64,000 bases of DNA from Quadrisphaera sp. INWT6 (GTDB taxonomy: Bacteria; Actinomycetota; Actinomycetes; Actinomycetales; Quadrisphaeraceae), in the NCBI RefSeq assembly GCF_015390235.1, contig NZ_VUOH01000002.1, positions 434,001 to 498,000 of the forward strand. Reading direction: 5' to 3'. The notes below the pieces were generated by a model. The model saw only the letters and a list, made by a program, of their open reading frames with translations, searched no databases and had not been told where the DNA came from. The position numbers and the translations under genes are program-made. Shown here piece by piece: positions 1 to 8,252 of the stretch; position 1 is the stretch's first letter; every line of letters begins with the position of its first letter.

Positions 1-288
1 CGCCGCGTCGCGGAGCGGTTCACCGCACCGGCGGGGTCCGCGCGCGTCACGGCGGTGGGGCTGGCGACCGGCGACAACTGGCCCGACGCCCTCGCGGGGG
101 CCGCGGCCATGGGCAACCTGCGGGGGCCGCTGCTGCTGACGCCGTCGGCGTCGCTGTCGCCGTCGGTCGCTCCCGCGGTCACGGCGGCCTCGTCAGCGGG
201 GCGGCCGTCGTCGGCGCTGGTGTTCGGAGGCCCGACGGTCGTGTCGACGTCGACGTCGAGCGCGTTCGGGGTCCTCGTCAGCGGGTGA
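1..288 (+). CDS. CWB2 surface protein, C-terminal end (partial)
   Basis: The frame is open from the window edge to a TGA at 286-288, so the 5' part of this gene lies outside the window. The visible 95 residues contain the hallmarks of one cell wall-binding repeat 2 unit: an 'ATGDNWPDALAG' segment, then 'GPLLLTPS', then 'ALVFGGPTVVS'. In this family, repeats anchor exported proteins to the wall by binding secondary wall polymer. Three complete CWB2 proteins occur later in the window, plus one fused to a protease. The function of the missing N-terminal part cannot be judged. The stop overlaps the convergent next gene by 11 bp. Confidence 0.85.
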   Translation, partial: RRVAERFTAPAGSARVTAVGLATGDNWPDALAGAAAMGNLRGPLLLTPSASLSPSVAPAVTAASSAGRPSSALVFGGPTVVSTSTSSAFGVLVSG

Positions 289-688
289 GGCCGAGCGGCG
301 CCTCGGTCCGGGGCAGGGCCACGGAGGTCCTGGGGCGCAGCAGGGCGGCGGCCGCGTCGAGGGCGGCCCGGGGCTCCTGCGCCGGACGCCACTCCTCGTA
401 GGCCACCTCGGCGCCGTCGGCGTCGTGGGCCCACAGCCAGCCGCTGCCGCCGTCGTCGACGGTCAGGACGACCTCGACCCCGGCGACCTGCCAGCGGCAG
501 CGCACGTCGCCGTCGCCGTCGAGCCCCACCTCGGGCTCGGGGTCGCCGTCGGCGAGCAGTGCCGCGAGCAGGCGGTACAGGTGCCGGGGGCCGGCGAGCG
601 ACGACGCTCCGACGGGCTGCCCGGGCAGGGCGACGAGGGCGAGGAGCTGCTGCTCCACGCCGCGCAGGAGTTCCCTTCGCTGGGTCAC
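278..688 (-). CDS. hypothetical protein, ~136 aa
   Basis: I do not recognise a family. The GTG at 688 gives a compact soluble protein: an N-terminal helix rich in Leu and Gln ('LLRGVEQQLLALV'), then a probable beta-rich middle ('VRCRWQVAGVEVVLTVDDGG') with several Trp, and an Ala-rich C-terminal helix. The reading frame extends further upstream to 823, but that extension runs through palindromic repeat cluster A and is repetitive and Arg/Pro-rich, so I take the internal start. It is convergent with, and overlaps by 11 bp, the CWB2 gene at the window edge. No membrane segment or signal peptide is visible. Confidence 0.6.
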   Translation of the reverse strand: MTQRRELLRGVEQQLLALVALPGQPVGASSLAGPRHLYRLLAALLADGDPEPEVGLDGDGDVRCRWQVAGVEVVLTVDDGGSGWLWAHDADGAEVAYEEWRPAQEPRAALDAAAALLRPRTSVALPRTEAPLGLTR

Positions 689-752
689 CACCTGGTGATC
701 GGCACGGCGGGGCTCCGGGTTGAGGGCGCTCCACCGCTGCCCGTGCCCCGGG

Positions 753-877
753 TGACCGCGGTCACCTGGCGCGCTGACCGCGGTCACCTGGCGACCTGGC
801 CTCCTGGGCGTCCGGCACGCCACCTGACCGCGGTCAGCGGCGTGGGTGACCGCGGTCAGCTGGGGTGACCGCGGTCA
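753..877. repeat. TGACCGCGGTCA palindrome cluster A (5 copies)
   Basis: Five perfect copies of the 12-bp palindrome TGACCGCGGTCA start at 753, 775, 825, 847 and 866, giving steps of 22, 50, 22 and 19 bp. Flanks such as CCTGG on the right are also repeated. The cluster lies between the starts of a minus-strand hypothetical gene and a plus-strand small gene. The same palindrome recurs in three other intergenic clusters in this window (52.1, 53.4 and 58.2 kb). Confidence 0.9.
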
Positions 878-998
878 GGTGGCGGCGTGTCGTGGCGCCG
901 CGCCCGAGAGCGGTCTCCAGCACGAGTCGATCACCTGCGGCGGGAGCCGGCCGCGCCCTAGCGTCGAGGTCCCACCAGGTCTCGAGGAGGAGCCCGTC

Positions 999-1103
999 GT
1001 GAGCCAGATCGCCGACACCGTCCGCAAGCCCGTCGCCGTCGTGAGCGAGGTGGCCCTGGTGGCCGGCACGCTCGTCCGCCTGGTCCTGCGCAGCAGCCGC
1101 TGA
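999..1103 (+). CDS. small protein, 34 aa
   Basis: A GTG at 999 is preceded by a strong Shine-Dalgarno (GAGGAGG, 984-990) at normal spacing and opens a 34-residue frame. The peptide has a charged N-terminus followed by a hydrophobic Val/Leu/Ala-rich helix and an Arg/Ser tail, as in small single-pass or peripheral membrane peptides. The stop codon is the first unit of an 11-bp tandem repeat, a 3'-end arrangement also seen after the CoA-binding gene at 56.4 kb. No family is recognised. The support is the ribosome binding site and context rather than homology. Confidence 0.5.
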   Translation: MSQIADTVRKPVAVVSEVALVAGTLVRLVLRSSR

Positions 1104-1142
1104 GCCGCCGCTGAGCCGCCGCTGAGCCGCCGCTGAGCCACC
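1101..1142. repeat. 11-bp tandem repeat at gene end
   Basis: Units of TGAGCCGCCGC repeat with an 11-bp period: the TGA recurs at 1101, 1112, 1123 and 1134. The first TGA is the stop codon of the 34-aa gene. Because 11 is not a multiple of 3, the TGA moves through all three frames. Confidence 0.85.
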
Positions 1143-1176
1143 ACCGGCCGGCCCACGAGCGGAGCAGCCGGCGACC

Positions 1177-2625
1177 TCAGCCGAGCTGGGCGCCGTCGGC
1201 CTCCTGCGCCAGCGCGAGCCGCGCCGCGCGCCCGATGACGGCGCTGTAGGTGGGGTAGGCGAAGCGCACCTGCGCCAGCGAGGCCAGCTCGACGCCGGCG
1301 GCCATCGCCGTCGTCACCGCCTGGATGACCTCGACGGCGTTCTCGCCGACGGCGTGCGCCCCGATGACGCTGGTGCGCGAGGAGTCGACGACCAGCTTCA
1401 GGAAGCCGCTGGTGCGGTCGTCGATGACGGCCCGGTCGAGGTCGGCGTACGACACCGAGGCCACCCGGCAGCCGGGCGCGCGGTCGCGGGCCTGCTCCTC
1501 GGTGAGGCCGACGCCGGCGTAGTCGGGGTCGGTGAAGCCGCCCGCGGGCAGCAGCTGGTGGGTGCGGCGGGCGCTGGCGCCGAGGACGGCGACGGCGGCC
1601 GCGGCCTCGCCCTCGAACTGCGCGGCCTGGACGAGCATGTCGCGGCCGATGGCGTCTCCGACGGCGAGGACGTGCGGCACCGAGGTGCGCAGGTGCTCGT
1701 CGGTGACGACGGCGCCGCGCTCGGTCTCCACGCCCGCGGCCTCCAGGCCGAGGTCGTCGAGGTTCGCGGGCCACCCGGTGGCCATGACGACGACGTCGAA
1801 CTCGTCGCTGGCGGCCCCGCCGCCCTCCGCCTCGGAGGCGGTCCAGTGCAGCGCGACCGCTCCGGAGGCCGCGCGCTCCAGGCGCTCCACCCCGCCGATG
1901 CCGGTGAGCACCCGCACGCCCTGGCGCGAGAACGCCTCGGCGAGGTGCGCGGCGACGTCGTGGTCGGAGCCGGGCAGCAGCCGGGGCGCGAGGTCGAGCA
2001 GGGTCACCTCGGAGCCGAAGGCGTTGAAGATCGTGGTCAGCTGGGCGCCGGTGTTGCCGGCGCCGATGACGGCCACGCGCCGGGGCAGCTCCTCCAGGTG
2101 CAGCACCTGCTCGGGCACCGTGGCGAGCTCGGCGCCGGGCACGGGCAGGCGCCGCGAGCGCCCGCCCACGGCGATGACGGTCGAGCGCGCGTGCAGCCGG
2201 CGGCCGCTGTCGAGCACCAGCTCGGTGGGCGAGGCGAAGCGGGCGCGGCCGTCGGCGTCGTAGAGGTCGACGCCGACCTCGGCGAAGCTGGCGGCCTCGT
2301 GCTTGACGGCGCGGACGGCGTCGACGCGGGCGTGGACGCGTGCCACGACGCGCTGCCAGTCGACGCGGACCCCCTCGACCTCGATGCCGTGGGCGCCGGC
2401 GCCGCGGGCGTCGCGGACCAGGCGGGCGGCCTTCGCGAGCACCCGGGTGGGCACGCAGCCGGTGTTCACGCAGGTGCCGCCGAGGTGCCTGCCCTCCACG
2501 ACGGCGACCGACGCCCCCAGCGCGCGGGCGCGCAGCGCGGCGGCGGTGCCGGCGGGGCCGGCGCCGATGACCACCACGTCGTAGGAGGGGGTCTCGGTGC
2601 CGGTGCTGACGGCCTGCTCGCTCAC
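1177..2625 (-). CDS. FAD-dependent pyridine nucleotide-disulfide oxidoreductase
   Basis: A 482-aa flavoprotein of the class I disulfide reductase family. FAD-binding GAGPAGTAAA is near residue 21. The redox-active pair is C52/C57 in 'GGTCVNTGCVPTR', a second nucleotide-binding GAGNTG is near 188, and the FAD 'AVGDAIG' motif is near 320. The C-terminal dimer domain reads 'FAYPTYSAVIG' where dihydrolipoamide dehydrogenase and glutathione reductase carry the catalytic His-x4-Glu, and there is no C-terminal Cys pair as in mercuric reductase. The electron acceptor is therefore unclear; a soluble NAD(P)H oxidoreductase with unknown partner is the cautious call. The GTG start overlaps the stop of the upstream GGDEF-EAL gene (GTGA), which suggests translational coupling. 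Confidence 0.85.
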   Translation of the reverse strand: MSEQAVSTGTETPSYDVVVIGAGPAGTAAALRARALGASVAVVEGRHLGGTCVNTGCVPTRVLAKAARLVRDARGAGAHGIEVEGVRVDWQRVVARVHARVDAVRAVKHEAASFAEVGVDLYDADGRARFASPTELVLDSGRRLHARSTVIAVGGRSRRLPVPGAELATVPEQVLHLEELPRRVAVIGAGNTGAQLTTIFNAFGSEVTLLDLAPRLLPGSDHDVAAHLAEAFSRQGVRVLTGIGGVERLERAASGAVALHWTASEAEGGGAASDEFDVVVMATGWPANLDDLGLEAAGVETERGAVVTDEHLRTSVPHVLAVGDAIGRDMLVQAAQFEGEAAAAVAVLGASARRTHQLLPAGGFTDPDYAGVGLTEEQARDRAPGCRVASVSYADLDRAVIDDRTSGFLKLVVDSSRTSVIGAHAVGENAVEVIQAVTTAMAAGVELASLAQVRFAYPTYSAVIGRAARLALAQEADGAQLG

Positions 2626-4955
2626 CCCGTCGACGCTGCCACAGGGAGATCGGGCCCGCAGCGCGGCGACGGGACGGCGGGGGCGGCCGGGACGCCGAGC
2701 ACGGCGTCGAGCTCAGCGGCGGGGACGGCGCGCGACCACAGCCAGCCCTGCGCGTAGTCCGCGCCGGCCGCGCGGACGGCGGCCTCGTGGGCGGGGGTCT
2801 CCACGCCCTCGGCGAGCACGGTCATGCCGAAGGCGTGCCCTGCCGTGACGACGAGGGCGAGGAGCGCGGCGGTCCCGGGGTCGGTGGCCACCACGAGCGA
2901 GCGGTCGATCTTGAGGACGTCGCAGGGCAGGTGCCGCAGCTGGCCGACGGAGGTGTAACCGGTGCCGAAGTCGTCGATCGCGACGCGCAGGCCCGCCTCG
3001 CGCAGCCGGCGGAGGGCCTCCAGCGCGGCCGGGTCGTTCAGCACCTGGGTCTCGGTGATCTCGAGGACCACGCTCCCCGGGTCGGTGCCGTGCTCGGCGA
3101 GCGCGGCGAGCACGTCGTCCAGGAACGAGGGCTGCGCGAGGTGGCGCGGGGCGATGTTGACGCCCACACCGGGCGCGCGGCCACCGGGAGCCGAGCGGGC
3201 CCAGGCGGCCTGCTGGCGCAGGGCCTCGCGGAGCACCCACCGCCCGAGCTCGCAGACGAGGTCGGAGCGCTCGGCCACCGGGACGAACGCCTCGGGGCCC
3301 ACCAGCCCACCCCCGGGCCGCTGCCAGCGCACGAGCGCCTCCACGCCGTCGACGCGGCCGTCCCCGGCGAGGTCCACCACGGGCTGGAAGTGGAGCACCA
3401 GCTGGTCCTCGTCGAGGGCGGTGCGGAGCTCGGCCTCGACCGCCGCCCGCTCGGCGGCCTCGGACCGCAGCGCGTCGTCGAAGAGCACGGCCCGGTCGCG
3501 CCCGAGGGACTTGGCGCGGTAGGCGGCCTCGTCGGCCTCGCGCAGGAGCACACCGGCCGCGGCGTCGCCGTCGACGTCCTCGGCGCTGCCCAGCACGGCG
3601 CCGATGCTGGCGCTGACGGCCACCTCCGCGCCCGCGGCGAGGAGCGGACGGCGCAGCGCGGTGAGCACCCGCTCAGCGGTGACGAGCACGTCGGCGGCGT
3701 CGTGCACCCCGGTGAGCACCACCACGAGCTCGTCACCGCCCACGCGGCCGACGAGGTCGCCCTCGCGCACGCAGGTCAGCATCCGGTCGGCGGTGGTCCG
3801 CAGCACGGCGTCGCCGGCGGCGTGGCCGTGGGTGTCGTTGACGGCCTTGAAGCCGTCGAGGTCGCAGAACAGCACCCCGACCGGGCCGCCGCGGGCCAGC
3901 GCCGCCGCGAGGTGGGCGCGGGTGCGCGCCCGGTCGGCGAGACCCGTCAGCACGTCGTGGGTGGCCCGGTGCTCGAGGTGGCGGTGCGCGTCCTGGAGGT
4001 CGCGGGTGGAGGTCCGCAGCGCGGTGAGCGCCACCGCCAGCCGGCTCACCACGAGCAGGCAGACCAGCACGCCGCCGGCGGCGACGGCACCCGCGAGCCA
4101 CCCGGAACCGCCTCCGGGGCGGGTCACGACCGTCCACAGCAGCGCGGTGGGGAGGCAGGCGGCGACGGCGAGCAGCACCAGGCGGCGGCGCGAGAGGTGG
4201 TGTCGCGGCGCCGGCGGGGCACCGTCCTGCCCTCCGCCCCGCGCGCTCGCGGCCGCTGCGGCCCACGCGTGGTTGCACAGCAGCACGCCGCTGCCGAGCA
4301 CCCACTGGAACGGCGGCGAGGCGCCCACGAGGAGCCACGACGCGTCGCAGACGAGCACGACCACGAACCCGCACGTGGCCACGACCTGCGCGGTGGTGCG
4401 GCGCGCCGAGACGGCGAGCACGTGCACCGCCAGCGCCACGAGCGCGACGTCACCGGCGAGGTAGGCGACGCCGACCAGCTGCCCGGGGCGGTCCACCTCG
4501 GACCCCGCGGCTGAGAAGGCCGGGCCGACGGCCCAGACCAGGCCCAGCAGGGCCAGGGAGGCCGAGACGACACCGCCCTCCAGGACCGCGGCGCGCCCCC
4601 GCCCCGCGGTCTCCCGTCCCGCCAGGAGCAGGAGCCCTGCGACCAGCGGGAGGTAGCCGAGCAGGTACGGGACCGCGGCGGGCGTGGAGGGGTCGGCCGC
4701 CGTCCCCTGGACCGCGGTGACGCCGTCGCCGACGAACCACAGGGCGAAGCCGGCGGTGGTGCACCACCAGCCGGTCGCGGCGCCGCGCTCGTCACGCGGA
4801 CCGCGGACAAGCCTGCGGGCGCAGCTGGCCATCACGACCAGACCCGTCGCGCACAGGCCGAAGTAGAGGACGGCGGGGAGCGGACCCGTGGCCACGACGA
4901 AGGCGGGCACGACGGCGCACCCGCTCAGCAGCAGCGCCCAGCTCCACCTCATCAC
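2622..4955 (-). CDS. membrane GGDEF-EAL cyclic-di-GMP protein
   Basis: A 777-aa signalling protein. The first ~310 residues form about eight hydrophobic segments (a MASE-like sensor; input unknown), followed by a short coiled linker and a GGDEF domain with 'GRVGGDELVVV' near residue 405. The motif is GGDEL, and an inhibitory RxxD site (REGD) sits just upstream, so feedback-inhibited diguanylate cyclase activity is possible. The EAL domain starts near 537 ('VEALVRW') and keeps the expected residues: VNIAPRHL, EITETQV, DDFGTGYTS, LKIDRS and AEGVET. Dual synthesis/hydrolysis capacity is predicted, though one half may be regulatory. A GTG at 4955 is directly followed by ATG at 4952; either may be the start. 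It is one of four such proteins in the window. Confidence 0.9.
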   Translation of the reverse strand: MMRWSWALLLSGCAVVPAFVVATGPLPAVLYFGLCATGLVVMASCARRLVRGPRDERGAATGWWCTTAGFALWFVGDGVTAVQGTAADPSTPAAVPYLLGYLPLVAGLLLLAGRETAGRGRAAVLEGGVVSASLALLGLVWAVGPAFSAAGSEVDRPGQLVGVAYLAGDVALVALAVHVLAVSARRTTAQVVATCGFVVVLVCDASWLLVGASPPFQWVLGSGVLLCNHAWAAAAASARGGGQDGAPPAPRHHLSRRRLVLLAVAACLPTALLWTVVTRPGGGSGWLAGAVAAGGVLVCLLVVSRLAVALTALRTSTRDLQDAHRHLEHRATHDVLTGLADRARTRAHLAAALARGGPVGVLFCDLDGFKAVNDTHGHAAGDAVLRTTADRMLTCVREGDLVGRVGGDELVVVLTGVHDAADVLVTAERVLTALRRPLLAAGAEVAVSASIGAVLGSAEDVDGDAAAGVLLREADEAAYRAKSLGRDRAVLFDDALRSEAAERAAVEAELRTALDEDQLVLHFQPVVDLAGDGRVDGVEALVRWQRPGGGLVGPEAFVPVAERSDLVCELGRWVLREALRQQAAWARSAPGGRAPGVGVNIAPRHLAQPSFLDDVLAALAEHGTDPGSVVLEITETQVLNDPAALEALRRLREAGLRVAIDDFGTGYTSVGQLRHLPCDVLKIDRSLVVATDPGTAALLALVVTAGHAFGMTVLAEGVETPAHEAAVRAAGADYAQGWLWSRAVPAAELDAVLGVPAAPAVPSPRCGPDLPVAASTG

Positions 4956-4956
4956 C

Positions 4957-4981
4957 CCCGTTGCTTCGTCCGGGCAACGGG
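4957..4981 (-). terminator. hairpin between CWB2 and GGDEF-EAL genes
   Basis: Arms CCCGTTGC (4957-4964) and GCAACGGG (4974-4981) form an 8-bp perfect stem with a 9-nt loop. It follows the CWB2 stop (5031) and directly abuts the GGDEF-EAL start. It could end the CWB2 transcript or restrict translation of the next gene; there is no U-tract. Confidence 0.4.
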
Positions 4982-5030
4982 ACTGCTTGACGTGCCGGGG
5001 CCTGCACCGCCCGTACGGGTGACGGTGCTG

Positions 5031-6098
5031 TCAGCAGGGCGTGAGGGCCGCCGCCGCGTCGCTGACCACGCCCGGGCCGCCGAGGACGACGACGCGCGTC
5101 GCCCCCAGCCGCTGGATCTCGCGCAGCGAGGGGGCCGGCACGCAGTCCCTCTGGGTCAGCACCAGCGGGGAGCCGCTGGGGCCGGAGACGGCGGCGCCGG
5201 CGAGCCCGTCGGGGAAGCTGGTGCCGCTGGCGAGCAGCACGGTGCGGCCCTGGCCGTCGCCGGAGAGCGTGCCGGCGGCGTTCACCGCGGCGCTGGCGCC
5301 CGCGGCGGTCTCGTAGCGGTCGGCGCCGTAGGAGCGCTCCACCGGCACGCCGGGCAGCAGCGTCTTGAGGCTGCCCACGACCGAGTCGGAGACCACGCCC
5401 GGCCCGCCGAGCACCACGACGCGGCTGGGCGCGAGGGCCGGCAGCTGCGTGGCGAGCGACTCCGGCACGCGCTGCGGGTCGGTGAGCACGAGCGAGCCGC
5501 CCACGGCGCCCGCGGCGGCCCCGCCGCCGAGCGCGTCGGCGAAGCCGGCGCCGGAGGCGACGTAGAGCGGCTTGCCCGGGTCGGCCAGCACGCTGGCGGC
5601 GTAGGCGGCGGTGTCGTACCGGTCGGTGCCGTCGAAGCGGGTGACCGCGTCGGCGTGGGCCGACAGCTCGGTGGCGACGGCGGCGCTGACGCTCTTCGTG
5701 CCGCCGAGCACGTACAGGGCCTGGGGCTTGAGGCGGTCGAGCTCGTCGACCACGGTCTTCGGCAGCGGCCCCTCGGAGGGCACCAGCAGCAGCGGCGCGG
5801 AGAAGTGCGCGGCGAGCGCGCTGGCGGCGAGGGCGTCGGGCCAGCTGGAGGCGGAGGCGACGAACACGGCGTACGAGCCGGTGTCACCGGGGTTCGCGGC
5901 GCGGCTGACGGCCACGGCGGTGCCGATGCGGTCGTCGCCGTAGAGGCGCTGCACCTGCGGCTGGCCCGTCGACGGGACGGACGCGGGGTCAGCGGCCGCG
6001 GCGGGCCCTGCTGCTGCCGCACCGCCGACACCGGCGAGCGCCGCGGTGGCGAGTGCGAGGACGGCGAGCGCAGCAGCCCTCGGTCGGGTGTGGCGCAC
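5031..6098 (-). CDS. secreted protein of three CWB2 repeats
   Basis: About 355 aa from a GTG at 6098 with GAGGGGA upstream. The frame continues far upstream, but only this start gives a signal peptide: 'RHTRPRAAALAVLALATAALAG' and then an Ala-rich cleavage region. The mature part is three CWB2 units (~45-145, 145-245, 245-350), each with 'YGDDRIGTA'- or 'DRYDTA'-type openings, 'WPDALAASALA'-type segments and 'VLGGxxxVS' ends. It has no other domain, so it is either a wall-anchored structural protein or a partner-binding module. It is divergent from the Fic gene, with 183 bp between starts. Confidence 0.88.
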   Translation of the reverse strand: MRHTRPRAAALAVLALATAALAGVGGAAAAGPAAAADPASVPSTGQPQVQRLYGDDRIGTAVAVSRAANPGDTGSYAVFVASASSWPDALAASALAAHFSAPLLLVPSEGPLPKTVVDELDRLKPQALYVLGGTKSVSAAVATELSAHADAVTRFDGTDRYDTAAYAASVLADPGKPLYVASGAGFADALGGGAAAGAVGGSLVLTDPQRVPESLATQLPALAPSRVVVLGGPGVVSDSVVGSLKTLLPGVPVERSYGADRYETAAGASAAVNAAGTLSGDGQGRTVLLASGTSFPDGLAGAAVSGPSGSPLVLTQRDCVPAPSLREIQRLGATRVVVLGGPGVVSDAAAALTPC

Positions 6099-6212
6099 GG
6101 CAGGTCCCCTCGGAACACCTCGACAGCGGTGGAGTCTGCTCGACCGTGGCACACACCGGGCCCGTTCCTGCGGCGCCACGCCGCGGAGAGGCGGAGATCC
6201 CGGACGGAGGAG

Positions 6213-6274
6213 TGTCTCAAAGACGAGGACACCGGTGCCGATACAGTGGCTGTTCTGTCTCATTGTTAAGGACA
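6213..6274 (+). promoter_or_regulatory. paired candidate operators upstream of fic
   Basis: Two copies of TGTCTCA-N6-AGGACA lie at 6213-6231 and 6256-6274, 43 bp apart (about four helical turns). Each is also an imperfect inverted repeat (TGTC...GACA). The downstream copy ends 7 nt before the Fic ATG, and a possible -10 (GATACAGT, 6239-6246) lies between them. Binding here would block both transcription and ribosome access. Confidence 0.6.
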
Positions 6275-6281
6275 TAGCGCC

Positions 6282-7433
6282 ATGGCCGTCTTCCAGACCC
6301 CCGACCTCGACCTCGACGACCACGCCGTCATCGAGGAGGTGCATGCCGTCCGTCTGGCGATGGCCGCGTCCCTGCGGGCTCCCCGCCGGTGGACGGGCGG
6401 GTTGCGACGCACGACCCAGGCCCGGGCCATCCAGGGCTCGAACAGCATCGAGGGCTACTCCATCACCGACCAGGACGCCGTCGCCGCCGTCGACGACGAC
6501 CAGCCGCTCACCGCGGACCAGCGCACGTGGGCGGAGATCCTCGGGTACCGCCGGGTCCTGACCTACGTCCTCGGCATGGCCCCGAGCGACGGCTTCCGCG
6601 TGGACGCGATGACCCTCCGCTCCATGCACTTCATGCTCCTCGAGCACGACCTGCCGAAGGGGCCCGGGCAGTTCCGACCCGGAGCCGTCTACGTCCACGA
6701 CGACTCCGCCGGCCGGACCGTCTACGAAGGGCCACCGAGCGATCTCGTCCCGGGGCTGGTCGACGAGCTCGTCGAGGACCTCGACCGCGACCGGCAGCAG
6801 GACCCGCTGGTGCGCGGGGCGATGGCCCACCTGAACCTGGTGATGGTCCACCCCTTCAAGGACGGCAACGGCCGGATGGCGCGAGCGCTCCAGACGCTCG
6901 TCCTCGCCCAGGACCGGGTGCTCGAGCCGACGTTCTCGAGCATCGAGGAGTGGCTCGGCAGCAACACCGCTGACTACTACCGCGTGCTCGCGGTGACGGG
7001 ACGGGGCGCCTGGAACCCCGGGAACGACGCTCACCTCTGGCTGAAGTTCAACCTCCGGGCCCACCACATGCAGGCCCACACCCTGCGGAGCCGGATCGCC
7101 GAGGCGGAGCAGCTGTGGGAGCGCCTCGACGCCCTCGTCGCCCAGCACCACCTCCCCGAGCGCGTCGCGGACGCCCTCTTCGACGCCGCACGCGGCCTGC
7201 GCGTGCAACGACCCACCTACGTGAAGCGGCTGGAGCTCGAGGAGCGGACCGCGACCCGAGACCTCGCCCGGCTGGTCGACGCGGGCCTCCTCACCGCTCG
7301 CGGCCAGACCAGGGGGAGGTACTACCTGGCGGGAGAGGGACTCACCGCCGCCTACAACGAGGTCCGCTCGGGGAGGCGCACCCTGGAGGACCCCTACCCC
7401 GGGCTGATCGCCCAGCTGCGCGCGCAGGACTGA
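6282..7433 (+). CDS. Fic-domain protein (predicted AMP transferase) with C-terminal winged helix
   Basis: A 383-aa Fic protein. The active-site loop HPFKDGNGRMAR is complete near residue 190, with the catalytic His and the phosphate-binding GNGR, so transfer of AMP (or another NMP) to a protein hydroxyl is predicted. An inhibitory helix motif 'SNSIEG' near residue 53 lies N-terminal to the Fic core, as in class II Fic proteins, where its Glu blocks ATP gamma-phosphate. Residues ~310-370 look like a winged-helix DNA-binding region ('VKRLELEERTATRDLARLVDAGLL'). That suggests it may bind DNA, and the two repeated sites immediately upstream make autoregulation attractive. No separate antitoxin gene lies next to it. 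The ATG at 6282 fits both the domain boundary and the upstream sites. Confidence 0.9.
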   Translation: MAVFQTPDLDLDDHAVIEEVHAVRLAMAASLRAPRRWTGGLRRTTQARAIQGSNSIEGYSITDQDAVAAVDDDQPLTADQRTWAEILGYRRVLTYVLGMAPSDGFRVDAMTLRSMHFMLLEHDLPKGPGQFRPGAVYVHDDSAGRTVYEGPPSDLVPGLVDELVEDLDRDRQQDPLVRGAMAHLNLVMVHPFKDGNGRMARALQTLVLAQDRVLEPTFSSIEEWLGSNTADYYRVLAVTGRGAWNPGNDAHLWLKFNLRAHHMQAHTLRSRIAEAEQLWERLDALVAQHHLPERVADALFDAARGLRVQRPTYVKRLELEERTATRDLARLVDAGLLTARGQTRGRYYLAGEGLTAAYNEVRSGRRTLEDPYPGLIAQLRAQD

Positions 7434-7484
7434 CGCGGAGGCGACCCCGACGTCGAAAGCCCCACGGAGCTCTGGCGCCAGCGC

Positions 7485-7490
7485 TAGCGT
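7485..7490 (+). promoter_or_regulatory. -10 element, leaderless start of GT2 gene
   Basis: TAGCGT is followed by 6 nt and then the GTG at 7497. There is no Shine-Dalgarno. The spacing places transcription start at or next to the start codon. Confidence 0.6.
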
Positions 7491-7496
7491 CACCGG

Positions 7497-8252
7497 GTGA
7501 CCACCCCTGCCGTCCCGGCGCCGCTCGTGCGCCAGGACGGCAGGGTGCGCGTCGCCGTCGTCGTCCCGTGCTTCGACGAGGCGCTGACGGTCGGCGGGGT
7601 CGTCGACGGCGTGCGGGCGGCGCTGCCCGGTGCGCAGGTGCACGTGGTCGACAACGCCAGCTCCGACGCGACCGCCGCCGTGGCGACCGCGCACGGCGCG
7701 GTGGTGCACCGCGAGCCGCGGCCCGGCAAGGGCCACGCGGTGCGGCGGGCGTTCGAGGACGTCGACGCCGACGTGTACGTGCTCATCGACGGCGACGGCA
7801 CCTACGACGCCGCGGCCGCCGGCGCCCTGGTCGACCTGCTGCTGGCCGGCGGCCACGACGTGGTGGTCGGCACGCGGCGCCCCGCCAGCGCCACGGCGCA
7901 CCGGCCCGGCCACGCCGCGGGCAACCGCGCGCTGAACGGCCTGGTCAACGGCCTGTTCGGCACCGGCTACACCGACATGCTCAGCGGGTACCGGGTGATG
8001 TCGCGGGCGTTCGTCGCCTCGTTCCCCGCGCGCAGCGCCGGGTTCGAGGTGGAGACGGAGATGGCGGTGCACGCCGCGGTGGGCGGCTTCTCCAGCGTCG
8101 AGGTGCCGCTGGGCTTCACCGACCGCCCGGCGGGCTCGGTGAGCAAGCTGCGCACGGTGCGCGACGGGCTGCGGATCGCCGCCTGCGCCGTGCGCCTGCG
8201 CGGCTCCCGGCGCGCGGGGACCAGCGCCCCCGGCCGCTCCCCCGTCCGGTGA
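7497..8252 (+). CDS. family 2 glycosyltransferase (polyprenyl-phosphate type)
   Basis: A 251-aa GT-A fold enzyme: 'VAVVVPCFDEALTVGGVV' near residue 20, 'VVDNASSDAT' near 50, and the metal-binding 'IDGDGTY' near 97. There are no trailing membrane helices, so it resembles soluble dolichyl/polyprenyl-phosphate sugar transferases. These charge a lipid carrier with mannose or glucose at the cytoplasmic face. The next gene, a multi-span membrane protein overlapping by GTGA, is the natural partner and may use the lipid-linked sugar outside the membrane. The donor sugar cannot be told from sequence. Confidence 0.88.
   Translation: MTTPAVPAPLVRQDGRVRVAVVVPCFDEALTVGGVVDGVRAALPGAQVHVVDNASSDATAAVATAHGAVVHREPRPGKGHAVRRAFEDVDADVYVLIDGDGTYDAAAAGALVDLLLAGGHDVVVGTRRPASATAHRPGHAAGNRALNGLVNGLFGTGYTDMLSGYRVMSRAFVASFPARSAGFEVETEMAVHAAVGGFSSVEVPLGFTDRPAGSVSKLRTVRDGLRIAACAVRLRGSRRAGTSAPGRSPVR

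Noticed and set aside
1177-2625. Mercuric reductase or dihydrolipoamide dehydrogenase
   Set aside because: No C-terminal Cys pair, no HMA domain and no His-x4-Glu catalytic motif; only the general family is supported.
5031-8072. 1013-aa frame including the CWB2 protein
   Set aside because: A signal peptide with ribosome site begins at 6098; everything upstream is antisense to the Fic and GT2 genes.
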